NCBI GenBank assembly: GCA_019925095.2 | Contig: CM034398.1 | Coordinates: 11,299,001 to 11,363,000 of the forward strand | Reading direction: 5' to 3' | Length of the DNA: 64,000 nt | Origin: Dendrolimus kikuchii | Taxonomy: Eukaryota > Arthropoda > Insecta > Lepidoptera > Lasiocampidae | Shown: positions 11,527 through 24,000 of the stretch, piece after piece | How the letters are laid out: each line of letters starts with the position of its first letter | Numbering within the stretch: position 1 is the first letter of the stretch | Program-made: the position numbers and the translations under genes | Notes under the pieces: model-generated | What the model saw: the letters and a program-made list of their open reading frames with translations, nothing else | What the model was told of the DNA's origin: nothing | Database searches by the model: none

Positions 11527-11940
11527 TCAATATTTGGTTTGAAAAAACGATCTTAGGAAACAAATTGTGTTGATTGTCTCATCCGCCAATCGACTTCGAA
11601 TAGAGCTACAAATATAGCCTGCGGCCGAGAAGGCTCTCTCAGCTTCTACACTTATCGGCTTAATTGTCAGCAAATAATCATGAATACCAGACAAATATTC
11701 TCCTCGAATTCCTTCACTTTCAAATGAAGTCACTTCCTTCTTTAGTATTTTATCAAAAAACTTCTTTTTACAGTTTGTATAGTATAACACGCTACTTCTT
11801 GCTGGATCTGTAATTGTTATTCTGCCTATAATGTCAAGTCTTTTTTCAATGATTGTGAATCTAAGTTCTTCTCTACTATTTCTTCCATGAGTTCCACATT
11901 ATCGTTAAAGCTATTATCTTAGGTAATTCTTTCCAAGATG
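11527..11940 (-). pseudogene. hAT transposase C-terminal (dimerisation) domain, truncated
   Basis: The hAT C-terminal domain signature is clear: IKPISVEAERAFSAAGYIC followed by SIRSRLADETINTICFLRSF, ending at 11527. Upstream, TDPARSSVLYYTN reads in frame to about 11870, where a frameshift separates it from another peptide-like stretch (NVELMEEIVEK). The BED finger and catalytic Asp/Glu region are missing. Confidence 0.75.
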
Positions 11941-12763
11941 TTTTTCATTTCTAGTCGCATGTGTTTTTTCTTTGGCATAGTAAATGCATTATCCGCGTCA
12001 AACGACTCACACACACAAGCACCACGCGTTGATAGGAGTCCATGTCTAATTTACAAATGTATGAGGGTCGGTCAGTCGGGAAATCAGTCGTGTTTTGCCT
12101 GCGAACGAGGCTTTACTTAGTGCACTTTCGGATCGAGTATCTTATAACGACGAACTTTGTGCGATTTGGTTTGGTTTTGTTGTATTCGGCTATACTAGTA
12201 AGAACTGTGAATTACTTCTAATAAATTTTGTGATAATTCCAACGGCATTTTCAAATTTACATCCTACAAATCCCCTGCAAATTCGTAACAATATTTGCAT
12301 TATAAAACTGATTGTATTTTGTAATTAAGTACTTTAAGTTAATATCTATAATTATAGAAATTATATTATTTCAGGAGCTTGCAACACCAGATAGGTGATC
12401 AAATTTAAATAATGTGTATTAACCTGTAAACATCCAGATACTGGTTTTTGGACCTTCCTCTTCCAGTAAAACGTGCATCGCTACATTTGTCCAAAGAGTA
12501 TTGGCATGTTTCGTATATCGGTAATCTCGACGTGCAAACTCTTTACAATGTTTTCCTTCACAGAAAAACTCAGGTAAAAAATGTGGGACACGTTTGCCTA
12601 ATAGTTGAGCCAATGAATGCCATCATCTACCTCCTTTGGCTCAATGTGCACGCGGGATTAGCCAATGTGCCATTACAATTTATTGTGACATGATTTTAGA
12701 TTGAGTAAACTATTGTTTTTGGTGGCGGGATGAATGTGGTAAAAGCTGAATGTGTGGTGGCAG

Positions 12764-13033
12764 CGGGCGCGGCGGCGGGCCAGCCCAGCACCACTGTGGC
12801 GGCCATCTCGGAGTGGCGGTGAGGCGGCTCGCCCGCGCCCCTCGATGCTGGCGCGCGCCCGCGCCCCCCGCACTGGTGACGGCGCGCCCCCGGGGCCCGA
12901 CGCGACGCCCCCGGGGCCCAACGCGGCGCCCCCGGTGCCCAACGCGGCGCCCCCGTGGGGCTACCCGTCGTACCCTCGAGGGCCCCCGCGGCTCACCGAC
13001 ACCACCCTACACGGGCCGTTCGCTAGGAATTGA
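12764..13033 (+). CDS. GC-rich island, probable C-terminal exon of the CK1 gene (frame unresolved)
   Basis: An island of very GC-rich, CpG-rich sequence in AT-rich surroundings, downstream of and in the same orientation as the CK1 exons. An AG acceptor at 12762-12763 is in phase with the CK1 exon ending at 7846. Spliced there, the frame reads GAAAGQPSTTVAAISEWR and then meets TGA at 12820-12822. A second frame is open from 12752 to TGA at 13031-13033 and encodes a heptad repeat (PPGPDAT, PPGPNAA, PPVPNAA) followed by WGYPSYPRGPP. Its third codon positions are almost all G or C, as in a real coding frame. An ATTAAA at 13074-13079 may be the poly(A) signal, and GTAAGT at 13043 is an alternative donor. 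Either the exon has a one-base frameshift (real or assembly) or the short frame is the true end. No homolog was recognised. Confidence 0.45.
   Translation, partial: RARRRASPAPLWRPSRSGGEAARPRPSMLARARAPRTGDGAPPGPDATPPGPNAAPPVPNAAPPWGYPSYPRGPPRLTDTTLHGPFARN
12887..12955 (+). repeat. 21-bp minisatellite, about 3 units
   Basis: Unit close to GCCCCCGGGGCCCAACGCGGC, repeated about three times with substitutions. It encodes the heptad PPGPNAA in the frame open at 12752 and lies inside the GC-rich island. Confidence 0.75.
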
Positions 13034-13243
13034 CCACGCGGCGTAAGTTCACGCAGCTCCGAACGGAATTCTGTATTAAAATATTATTATTATTAATGTA
13101 ATGATACATAAAAGATTTTGTATGCATTCATGTTAACATTCATATAACTGTAAATTATTTAATTAGACTAAGGATAGAGAAGAGTGGGCCCTTGACAAAT
13201 CGATAATGTTTTAAAATAATTCATTTTAATGTGTAATGTAGAG

Positions 13244-13425
13244 CATCGTTTCTCAACCTGCGGGTCGCAGTCTGTTAAATAAATAACACCTATATACAAA
13301 TTAAATGTATAAATAATCTATTAATTAAAATATTGTTATAATTTTGCAGTGAAAGAGTGTCGTAAGACTACTTAAGTTTTTGGTTTTTTCGTGGGTCGCG
13401 ACATAGAAATCGTTGAGAAACAATG
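13244..13425. mobile_element. hAT-type MITE, 182 bp
   Basis: Left end CATCGTTTCTCAACCTGCGG and right end GAAATCGTTGAGAAACAATG form inverted repeats of the type seen in hAT/Charlie elements (GGTTCTCAACC...GGGTCGC). The GGGTCGC motif follows the left end and precedes the right end. The 8-bp target duplication is not clear. Confidence 0.7.
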
Positions 13426-14924
13426 CTTTAGTTATGGTTGCTAAATCGCCAAACATCACACACAGTCAGTATCAAGATACACGATTTCTGTTTCTTACTT
13501 AATTAACTGAATCTTTCGCGTACTCATTTGGGCGCAAAAATGTACATATGGGTTACACCTGATTATACTGAAGTAGTCTAAAAATATTTGTGCTAAATAA
13601 TGTTCCGGTGGAGAAATACCATTATCCGAGCGACCATTGCACTTTGTGCTCAGTTATAAATTTAAGACTACAAGTAGCTCATTTTTACGTAGGAAACCCA
13701 CAAAATATTTATGTTTTATCTAACTACAAAAATGATAATTTCATTGATTTGATAATAACATGATTTTGATTTAATTTCGAATTCTTACTATATAAAACAT
13801 TAGAAGACGTTATGTATATTTTATTTATGACATTATTTGAAGTTTGACTATTTGTTGTGGATATTTCAACCGCAACACTGATCGTATTCACAAAATGAGT
13901 AAAACTAGCTAGTAAGGTCTGATCAAGATTTCAGCCATTTTGTGTTAGAATCTAGGTCTTTAAGGCATGATTCTAGGTTCCTAGCTTGGAAGACAGACAT
14001 GACAGAACATGTTCTCACCTCAATCAGACAGCGGTGGTTTCGCTGTCCCGCCACCTTGTGGACAACAACCACTCTGTTGTTCTTTCTTATCCGAAAGGCT
14101 AATAGCACAAATTAGTGTGGATAATTTTCGTGAAGTACAATCCTAGAAGGAGGGCTATCATAATCTAGAAATGTTCCTAGATTAATCTATGTATAGGTTC
14201 TTTGCCCCATAGGTGGAGAGCCTGACATTCGTGGCCTCATGGCAATAGAGATGTCTCTACTTTATAATAAATCTTAAGACAAAATAGGTTGCACGACCTT
14301 TTATATCTCCTAGTAAACATACATTTTGGTCATTCAATATCATTGAATGTCGTCGTGTCCTTCCATTTCTGCGGCTTTCGCCCAAATTCATTCAATTTGG
14401 TTGATCCGTCTAATACCAGCATTATATCCAAACGTTGAACTACATATAACAGAACTAACAACTATTCATTCCCCTATGGGAATCTCCGCGAATTCTGAAC
14501 CCATATTGCTACTGACACTCGTCACCACCGGTTCGAGCGTACACGTCGGAATAAGCCCGTGTACGCGCGTACGGTTTTTTGAACCGCGACAGTAAGTGCG
14601 TATGCCGAAACGATCGTATATGCGCAATAAAAAAAACGCTAATTTGCAAGCGCTATTAAGATGAAAGCTAATTATACAGTTGACAATATAATACAATATT
14701 TTTCTATCACATCGCATTAGTCTCCATTACTCAATTGCGGTGGTTATTCTGAACAAATATTTATAACACTTAAATTACTACATTTTTACCTCAACAATTT
14801 CATAAGAATCCTTTGTAATTTTCGAGCCTTACGGTGAGATTTGTTCTTCTTCACGATAATTAGAATTCATTAATTATTGAATAAAGTTTGTCTTTAATTT
14901 AGTGCGTATTTGAAATTCATTAAA
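13426..14924. other. Intergenic, mostly featureless
   Basis: No coding exon was recognised. At 14385-14430 there is a fragment beginning CAATTTGGTTGATCCGTC that recurs at 46535-46570 and 55133-55170 and marks a small undefined repeat. The minus-strand frame at 13923-14108 has no family features. Confidence 0.5.
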
Positions 14925-15425
14925 CAATTTGATTATTATGTCGTGACATTCTGAGAAAAAAATAGGGTACAGTTTTAGACAACTTTTTTTTAGATTTCTT
15001 GCCTGTTGGTTCCGGATTCGCATAAAAAGTACAGGGCCAATTTCGATACGGTTTTCGCTGATTGACAGCACATTCTTAGATTTAAAATCTGCGCTACTTT
15101 TTATCCCGGGTATCTCCTGGGAATTTTTCTGGGAATGATTTAAAAGGGCCATATTGAAAAAAAATCTAATCTCTGCTGCTTTTTCACTGGTCAATGGCAA
15201 ATTTTATGTAATAAAATGTGTGATATTTTTATCCCGGCAATACCGTGGGACTTATCCCGGGAGCGGTTTGAAGTTGTTCAGGTGCATAAAAATTAGCTTA
15301 TTCCAACATATTTTTTATTTGAACGATAGCTTCTTTTTTAAATGATGTGATACTTTGTGTCCCCGGAATCCTGTGAGAATTTCAAGTCAAGCGTGAGCGA
15401 AGTCGCGGGCATATCCTAGTAATCT
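14925..15425 (-). repeat. CCCGGG-rich interspersed repeat (family B)
   Basis: Multiple CCCGGG(A/T) blocks (TTTATCCCGGGTATCTCC, TTATCCCGGGAGCGGTTTG) shared with 6985-7330 and 54695-55005. It ends near AGCGTGAGCGAAGTCGCGGG. The minus-strand frame across it is repeat-derived, not a gene. Confidence 0.6.
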
Positions 15426-15956
15426 ATATTGAATTTTGTTCGCAAGCAAAAATGGCAGTGTTGCTTCGTATGCATTCTTAGTTCTCTTACCTACACGATT
15501 CGGTAACTGTCGCGCATTACTTAAACTGGTTATTGCGCGGCCATTACGTGAGGAATTATTACTTGTGTAAAACTATCTAATATCACAAATCATTTTCCTA
15601 ACCTTTTAAATTAAATACAAACTGAATGATTGACAAAAGATGTTTGGACATATAAATGAATATTACAGTCACAGTTACGATTTTTCTTATAGCTTATGGG
15701 ATATGTTATAAGGTCTGCAGTTATGAAGAGTTTATTAAAGCTAAATGTCACAGCAATTGTGTTACTAAATCGCTTCAACTTGAATATAGATGATAGATGC
15801 GTAAAAGTTTATTTACAAAAATATTTCTAGTTTAAATAAAGTAACCGAAATTAAAAAAATAAAATAATAAAGACTAATAAATTAATGGTCTTTTGGATTT
15901 CCATTAATTCCATATTCAAATTATATTAGTACTTATGGGTTTATTTTGTCATAATA

Positions 15957-16470
15957 CAGTCGAACCGTGATAACCAAACAAAACTTCTACACAGCGTTAT
16001 TTAATAATCAGACATGTTAGATTATTATAGAGTGCCGTCTCATACTGGCTACGTTCCATTAGGGACTCACAAGGATCACGTTCACGAACGCGATTTTTCC
16101 CGTTCCACTTGCTTGCCGGCGTTACAATCGTAATCCAAAGTGGAACGGCTATTCGACCCGCCTCTTGACATGGGTCGTTATGAGCGTTGTGTGATCGAAA
16201 ATGATGACGTCATTAGTGAAGTTTTCGCCATGACCACAATGACGGTTTGTGGAACAGCTAACGGAGCATTTTGGGCGTTGTGAGTTACTAATGGAACGCC
16301 CTGACTCTAGAACTTTTTGACAGTCTTCTAATCCGATAAACTATAAAAGTAGTTAAAACATAATTGATTAAACTTGTTCATTATGCATTAACGAAGTTTT
16401 ATCGTAATATGCATAGTGGATAACAGGGGCTTCCGGATATGTGGAAGATCAAATTATCGAAATTCGACTG
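15957..16470. mobile_element. pogo/Tigger-like element with TA target duplication, host of a nested MITE
   Basis: Ends CAGTCGAACCGTGATAA and TTATCGAAATTCGACTG are inverted repeats flanked by TA at 15955-15956 and 16471-16472. Of its 514 bp, 247 bp belong to a second MITE (16052-16298). No transposase frame. Confidence 0.7.
16052..16298. mobile_element. CGTTCCA-ended MITE, intact copy (247 bp)
   Basis: Terminal inverted repeats CGTTCCATTAGGGACTCACAA (first 20 shown by CGTTCCATTAGGGACTCACA) and the mirrored TGTGAGTTACTAATGGAACG. The body is shared with the split copy at 1651-2595. Inserted within the pogo-like element 15957-16470. Confidence 0.75.
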
Positions 16471-17318
16471 TAATTAGATTTAAACTAAAACAAGGTTTAA
16501 ATGTGCGTTTAATATTCAAGTTAATGTCGTTTATTATGAAATTCGACTGCGACATTTAGCCTACTCAACCAATAAAGCATATCATATTTAGATAAGAATG
16601 TGAACTTGCAAATAATTAATGTGTGTTAGTTTGCAATTCATCAATTAATTAATTTACTTTTACACTTTACACAATCAAAGATATTTGGTCATAACATTCA
16701 TTAGCTGAAGTAATGAAGTACATTGCATAAAGAAAGTATTCCATATTCTCATTTTATATGTATAGTTTATTTGGAATATGTGCAATAATGTTTTTTTTTT
16801 ACTTGGATAACACTGTTTTGAATAATTTGATATTGTCTTCCATAGTGATTTTACTCGTGTTTTACTCCAAATTTTATGTTAGATTTAAAGAAACTAAATT
16901 TGCTAGCACTGCCATAGATTATCTAAGCATGTTAAATTTTGAAACCGCGTACTGACGATATTCAGAGTTGTCTCGCAATATGTCGTCATGGGTGCAATGC
17001 AATAAGGCCTTGACGTGTCTGTCGTCATTTATTTTTGTTCTATTTTTTTACACTATATAGCTTAACGATGAATTCAAGTTCTCTACGAAATCTGTGATCT
17101 CATATAAGTGACCAAATTTCCTAGCCGAAAATCATATCTCCTCCCTTGAATTATTGGTTACCAAATCAATTTTCCAACGCTTTTCTATGTTAACAAAATA
17201 AAATGTTTTGTCAATGGTGAAATGTGCGAAAATGTAGAATGTAAATAATTAAACGTAAGGATTAATTATCTCGTTTAAGGCGTATGTATGTTCTCAGCAT
17301 ATTTATTAAGATGTGTTA

Positions 17319-17719
17319 CAGTAGAATCCGCCTATATTGACCAACCGCTTAATATGAAGTAATTACACAGCTTAGTTTGGGTTTCATATGAATTTATTTA
17401 TGACAATGTCGAATATAGTGTCATGTCGCTTATTATCACTTATTTTTATAAATTATATGTCTGGGTATAGTGAAAATGATAGCAATTTTAGAAATAATTT
17501 TGTGCTTAAAATGATTAATTGCCTTGATTCTACTCAAACAAAACAAAACAACTCCTCTACAAAAATAAATGCTAGAAGCAAATATTAGGGTTAATAAAGC
17601 CCGGGACAACATTTTTAATTATTTTCTAAGTGTGTATATGTTTTGTACTTTGTATGATGTCCGCCTAGTACGACGTGCTTCTCACTTCCCTTCGATGGCG
17701 TTATAAACGGATTCTACTG
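17319..17719. mobile_element. pogo/Tigger-like MITE, 401 bp, TA target duplication
   Basis: Ends CAGTAGAATCCG and CGGATTCTACTG are perfect inverted repeats flanked by TA (17317-17318 and 17720-17721). Non-autonomous; the small frame at 17388-17588 is not transposase-like. Confidence 0.75.
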
Positions 17720-18019
17720 TACTTGTCCTAGATTTGACGTACATAGTTGAATATGAGCATCCACTTTTTATATGACTGAGATTTAGGTTCAATCATTATG
17801 TAAATAATATTTTATTGATATAGAAATTCATAGAACGAAGGCTATTATATATAGAATTTACGTCCTGTCACATTATTTCTAGGACTTTTGTAAATGCACG
17901 CCAATATTAAAATGAATGAATACTTATGAAAATGGACACTCAAAAATTATACAGTAAAATAATGACTAGTACAGAAGCTAATTTCTAGCTTAGCCTTTTA
18001 ATTCTGATGTATAAAGAGT

Positions 18020-18120
18020 TTGTCAATTTATTTAAAAATGCGGCTTCATCTGCGATAATGTTACAGATATAAGCCGTTTTACGCAGATGCGGCGTTTGGT
18101 TTAATGCATTATTTGAGATG
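18020..18120. repeat. Short interspersed repeat shared with 22195-22280
   Basis: Shares the pattern TTTTACGCAGATGCGGCG and GGTTTAATGC with a copy at 22195-22280 inside the first SDR gene. The family is unknown. Confidence 0.5.
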
Positions 18121-18689
18121 CGACCTTGTCAATAACCTTAAATATTAATATGTGTAATTATGACATCACTACAGTGGCTACGTGTTAATGGAGATTTGTT
18201 TTTAACACTTAAAATAAAACGCGTTCGGCCAGTCTAAATCTTTAACATTAACGCAGGTGTGGCCCCAGCATAAATCATTTTTCTTTCGCTCAATGCAAGA
18301 TATATATTACGAAGAAAATTGTGCCAACAAAATGTCAGTATACAAATTCATTTATTTATCATTAGTTCAATTGGATTGTATTGATAGCATGGAATGTTTA
18401 GTATTAAAACATTGTGTCACTTAAGGCGCCCACCTAACTAACATTTAACATGACACTGACGGTTAACAGACAAGTCCTTGGAACTGAAATTTTAAACTGA
18501 TGCTCCACATAAATATGCTACTATGAAAGTCTTCTATAGTCTATATTAATTTCACCTATTTTATTTGAAACCAACATAATAATTATTTCATTTTTAACAA
18601 TGATTTATTTTATGTATGTTGTTTTTATTTTACCCATATTTTGTTTTCATTATGTTGAATTAGGAGATCTTGATATTTAATCGTTGATG

Positions 18690-19520
18690 TGTAGCTTCCT
18701 CAGGCACTATTCGTCGCTGCAGATCAGGGCATGGAAAGGATCGTTAATACAGACTCCTTCCACAATCATAAAGGCCTTGAGAGCTTTGGACGGCGCTGCT
18801 TTGTTCTTCCGTACGCGCGCCCATGAATTGAGAGAAGACGTAATATGCTCTCTGTTAGATCTCTAATAGACACTCCACATTTTCAACTCTCGCATGAACT
18901 TCGTGAGAATGTGGAGAGCTCTTTAGGGAAGAGATTCGCGGAGTTGACACCATTAAGCTGTATCCCCTGAGGCAGCCTCTACTTGAGGCAGGTTGAGGCT
19001 GCTCCACTTTGAGGCAGAGGGTCGAGGCACATAGCGAATCAAAGTGAGGTCACGCGGTCCTATTTAGAGCAACTGTTTTTGTGACGAGACTTCTCGTCTT
19101 GTGAGATTACTGATCGTTTTGATGGCGTTAATTGCAATCCCTAATTTTCAACTAATATCCTTCCATGCATCCTGTTTACCATTTTTGTGCGTAATACTTT
19201 TTATTTATCGGTTCCCAAAGAACACTATTATCCTGGTATAATTTTATCAATTTAACTGCAGTTTCGTTGTCGATCTCCATTGTGAGTAGCGACCTGAGGT
19301 GACACCCCCTTCTCCACTAGAAGCACGGCTCAGAATCAGGCTCCTTTGAGCGCGCACAAAAACCGACAAAATATGGCCCGGTCCGAGGCGACGTAATTTG
19401 CCTAATGACGCGACATGCCTCGGGTTGAGGCAGCGTCTCCTTTTGCCTCCCCTTCCTCCCAAACCTCCTCCCCAAACCCCCCTCCCTTCCGACGACGAAC
19501 GCCAGCGTCGAGCTCTGCTC
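18690..19520. other. GC-richer block of unknown origin
   Basis: Higher GC than its surroundings, with repeated GAGGCAG words near 18965-19030 and a C-rich run at 19440-19490. It lies directly upstream of the R1-clade tail and may belong to that element or its insertion site. No protein family was recognised on either strand. Confidence 0.35.
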
Positions 19521-19539
19521 CGCCCAGCGCGGTTCTGCT

Positions 19540-20170
19540 AATCTTGTTCAGTAGAGTTGAAAAACCCTGTGGCCGGCGTTGATACGGTGGAAGCGACTCG
19601 ACCGCAGCTGTTGCGATGGCTCTCGCGGAAACGCGGGACCTTCAGATTGCGGGCTGTCAGCCTTCACCCCAATGCCACCAGTGGCGCGCTTGATACGGCG
19701 TTTTATACGCTAGTCGAGTGCGCAACCTGGGCACCACAGAGGTTTGAACTCGAGACAATAGTAGGTCCGATTGATTCGCTTGGCAGCCTGGTGCAAGCCA
19801 TGCTGCAGAGCGATGATCATTACCGCTTCAGGGGCCCTCATGCATCAAGGGAGCAGAAGAGTCTTCACCCCTATCGTCAAAGTGAGTTAGCTCTTCCAGG
19901 GGCTTTCTCAGGCACTTATTGCGCTAGGATCGGCGTGGGCGTAACTACGTTCTAAGTCTCATGCCTTTCCTGCCATAAGCGCGGGGCATCGGAGGAGGGG
20001 TGGTTTTAGTGGGTATTAGCCATTTTGGGCTCGAGTCTCCACACAAGCCGGTTGATTATTGTTTGGATTGCCCCTTCTGGGAATGCCTCCATGATCGACT
20101 ATGGTGTAATCCCTTGCAAAGGACCCGGTATTGTGCGTAATTAGCATTTCCCTCGCATGAAAAAAAAAAT
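19540..20170 (+). mobile_element. R1-clade LINE 3' fragment with poly(A)
   Basis: The frame to TAA at 19953-19955 contains AFYTLVECATWAPQR and LGSLVQAMLQSDD, the C-terminal pattern of R1/TRAS-type reverse transcriptases. The usual GHGCFG region before it is deleted. A 3' UTR follows (GGTTTTAGTGGGTATTAG), ending in an A-run at 20160-20169. Dead 5'-truncated copy, not in rDNA. Confidence 0.7.
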
Positions 20171-21079
20171 GATATGATAGAACATCGGAAGGGTTAGTTG
20201 GCAGAGGTGACGGTACAATTGGGAGTCCAACACTATTTCCCATGACGGATTATATACCTTGTTAAAAAAGCCTGGCGCTATGTTATGTCAAGATAATGTC
20301 ACTTAGGTGGGTGTCGCGCTTAATGTTCGTGAGAAGTGTCGGCGCGTCGTCCGCTTGCCGTGTGTCATGTGGAGTGTGCAGTGCCGCATTTGTATTCGAA
20401 ATATGAAAACGCTTCTAGCGAAGAGAGAACGTAGCTTGCTCCTAACGTTAAGTGTACGCTCTAAAACGACGAGACTTTGAACTTAATTTTGTACATATAA
20501 TAATAAATTTTAAGGTATAATAGATAAGTGAACACACTGTTTTTTACAATATCCCTAGGTAATGGAAATAAATACATAACTGTTGTAGCGTTAACGTCAT
20601 ACATATTATTTTGCTGTTATTCCATCATTTTGTGTGTAGATGCGTGTCACGTTCGGGCTGAACACGTGCCCGGCCGTCGTCAACTATATATTTGTATGTA
20701 TTTACTCTTTACTGTTAAGGAGGGAATAAATCTAAATTAGTTTTAGAATGACTATTAAGTGAATTAGTAATGGAATGTGGCTTTTATTGTTTATGATAAA
20801 ATCTAACGTTAAGAGTAAGTTTTGTTCCCTCCTGATATGAGAGACTACACGAAACCTATTTGTTCTTGTAGTCGATTTTATGTTCTCGTTTACCGTATTT
20901 CATGGTATAATTTGTCTATAACATGCGTTTATGCTAGCCTATCTTAGCATAATTATATACATTAAAAATAAATTGTTATGCTTGCATTGTTTTCATGTCC
21001 AGTATGTAAAAATTTCTTTGGCGCAATAAACTGAGTAAAATGATTTTTTTATTAATTTAATTAAACCACAATAGAACAT
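20171..21079. other. Intergenic between the R1 fragment and SDR gene 1
   Basis: No coding exon was recognised. 20277-20760 has an LTR-like composition (starts TGTTATGTCAAG, AATAAAT near 20727) but no matching second end. The rest is the 3' flank of the minus-strand SDR gene, whose stop is at 21080-21082. Confidence 0.4.
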
Positions 21080-24000
21080 TTATGTAATAAGATAACCGCC
21101 ATCCACGGGCAATGCGACACCAGAGATCATACTAGCACTGTCGCTTAGCAAAAATATTATGGCGTTAACCACCTCGTTGACTTCGCCGAATCTGCAACAA
21201 TAATTTTAAAGTTACTTTAGACATACGTTTATTTCTACGAAATTTATCGATGATCACATTCATTTTTCGATTTCAATAGCGGCGGTAAACATGGGATACT
21301 CTTCATTTTGGAATAAAATAGGAAGGTTAATTGGTCAGTAACAAATGTAATAACTTGTTTACGTTCGCCGAAACTGAAACAATTCATACTAATATAATAA
21401 CTTTGAAGTTACTTCGGACCTTTGTTTGTTTCTTCGAGAATGAATGGATCATTGCAAAATATGTACCTACTTTCGATAATGGGGATAAATAGGTACTTTT
21501 TTTCTGAAAATGATAACCACATTAGTTTTGGAGAAAAACGCCTGTCTAAAAATCGTTACGGTATCTAAAACACAATCTTATTTACTTACCTTCCAAGTGG
21601 GATTTTCGACAACGCTCCTTTAGATTTTACAGGTTCAGACCAAACCTTTCTTCCCATCTCGGTCATGATAACAGTTGGATTGATTGTATTTACTCTTATT
21701 CCATACGGTCCTAACTCCAAAGCCATAACTCTAGTCATTGAATCTACTGCGCCCTTTGATGCACAGTATGCGACATGATCTTTAAGAGCAGCCTGTAATT
21801 AAGAAAACAACTATTTATTTCATGATTACAGGATATTTGGATAGCGTTCGGCCCGCCTTAGCTTTTAATTCGACCCACAGAAATCGCACCCGAAACAAGT
21901 AAATCTCAGTAGTGATATAAAAGCGATACTTTTATCATACAAGAAAGATTAGTGGTTTACACATATTTAAGATTGCTATATATACACATTCGATGAGTAA
22001 ATACATATGATTTTCGACACGTTATTTATTATTACTTACAAGTCAAAGTCACAATTTATTCCAATATCATCTTATGATGATATATCATTGTAATTTATGT
22101 TTCCAGTGTTGTAGCTAGGGGTTCAGAAATAGCCGCGAATGCACAAAGCTTAAAGACACACTTGCCTATAATAAAAGAATTAAGTTCAGAATAGGCTTTA
22201 TGTCACTGCTCCATCTGTGATAATCTTATTAGTGTTAGTGACCGTTTCACGCAGATGTAGCGATGGGTTTAATGCGATATTGTTAATATTGATATTTTTT
22301 AAAACGAAGTTCCTTATTTTTGTACTATTTACAAAATGAAATTTTATGCTTACGCATATTGAATGTTGATTCATGATTCTATTACCGTTTCCAAAACAAT
22401 TCAATTAGTGTTGTTAATTGTTAATGACGTTAAACATCGACAAATAACGTATGTATGTACAGTAATGTACACGTAAATTAGCTTCGAGACGTTTTTGCTT
22501 TTGTAGTAGTATTTGTATATTGAAATTTAAATTTCCTTCAAATTTAGTTTTAACATTTTATGTTTAATATTAATATTTATTATTTTAATATCGTTTAATA
22601 TTATGTATTAGTTTCATTATAATTTCCTGCTTATAAAAATACATAAAAAGTATTTATTGATATGCTGACAGTACACTACTACAAACGCAAAAACGTCTCG
22701 AAGCTAATTTAATTGTAGGTATTTGTTAACGGTGTTATTTTAACGCTATATCTAAATAACACGCGTTTTGCCACAGTAAATAACTATATAATTATCCCAG
22801 ACTAGCGGCCCGGCGCGGTTTCACCCGCGCTCTGTCCCGCTCCCTTGGTATATAGCGTCATGTTATATAGTCTATGTCACTCCCTGTTAACGTAGCTTTC
22901 CAACAGTAAAAGATTTTTTTAAATCGGTTTTGTAGATCCAGAGATTACCCCCTACAACGTCACAAACTCACAAACTTTACCTCTTTAAATTAGTAAGTAT
23001 AGATGGAGTTTAAGCATAACACAGTACCTTTGACGCTTGAGATGATATGTTTACTATAGACCCTTTAATGCCTTTCTCGACCATTTTCTTGGCTACAACC
23101 TGGCTGACATTGAGAATGGCCCGAACATTAACAGACATTATCCTGAAAGGCATTGTGAAATGTTAGCTACGATTATCCCATTATAACACGGACGAATACC
23201 CACCTACCTAACAAACTATTACATTCGCCTAATAAAAAGTATCTAACTGAAAATCGAAACGACTTGATGGTGCTTATAGGTCAGTTATCTCGGTTTTGAG
23301 GTTTTATTATTTAGAATATCTTTTTAGATGAAATGAGTCAAAAAATTAAGTCTCAATGGATTTCTTTTAATTTTTTGTCAGTTTGATAAGGTCAATTATT
23401 AAGCGCCGCTTGCATAAGGTTGCTTAAATTTATTTAAGAAACACAAAACGTATTTAATACCCTTGAATACAATTATCGTCTTGCACAACGCAAAATTTGC
23501 CGCTTAATATATTTAAAGAACTGTCAATACGTTTTGTGTGAAATGTTTAACATGATTAACTAATTTTATTTAAGTTATGCAAGCGGCCCTAAATCTTTAG
23601 TACAGTCTATAGTAAAATAGCTCATTTACCGAATGAATGTAAAAAAAAGTTAAATTGTAAACGTACTCATCAAAACTATCCGGAGTGCAATCCAAGAATG
23701 ACTCTATAATTGCAATACCAGCATTGTTGATTAATCCGTCGAAAACTCCCAGCGAGTCGATGGCGGCCCTAGTTTTCTCCCAGTCGCGAAGGTCCAAGAA
23801 TGCAACTTCTATAGATGGGTATTCTTCCTTCAATTTCTCCAAGTTGTCAGCATTGTTTGATACAGTCACGACATTGGCGCCCAATCTCCATAATTCTACA
23901 ACGGCTCCACGACCTATTCCTGAGTTAACAACACAACCGTGTATAAATATTCATTATGCTGAAATCAACCATGAAAGCTAAGCATACAAGTAAAAATAAT

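Larger units (their letters stand above)
10811..11940 (-). mobile_element. hAT transposon remnant (3' part)
   Basis: The minus strand encodes the C-terminal dimerisation domain of a hAT transposase, and the outer end at 10811 (TAGGGATTGCAATCCGG) looks like a hAT terminus. The opposite end was not found. A Helitron-like repeat (11321-11489) has inserted in the segment beyond the stop codon. Confidence 0.55.

Noticed and set aside
12673..12942. Minus-strand GC-rich frame (Gly/Ala/Arg-rich)
   Set aside because: Antisense of the minisatellite-containing island; the plus-strand frame has better codon structure, a clean stop and a poly(A)-like signal.
14874..15200. 108-codon minus-strand frame
   Set aside because: Consists of the CCCGGG-rich repeat found elsewhere; not a gene.
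20277..20760. LTR-like segment
   Set aside because: Suggestive start and a poly(A)-like signal only; no second LTR, inverted ends or duplication found.
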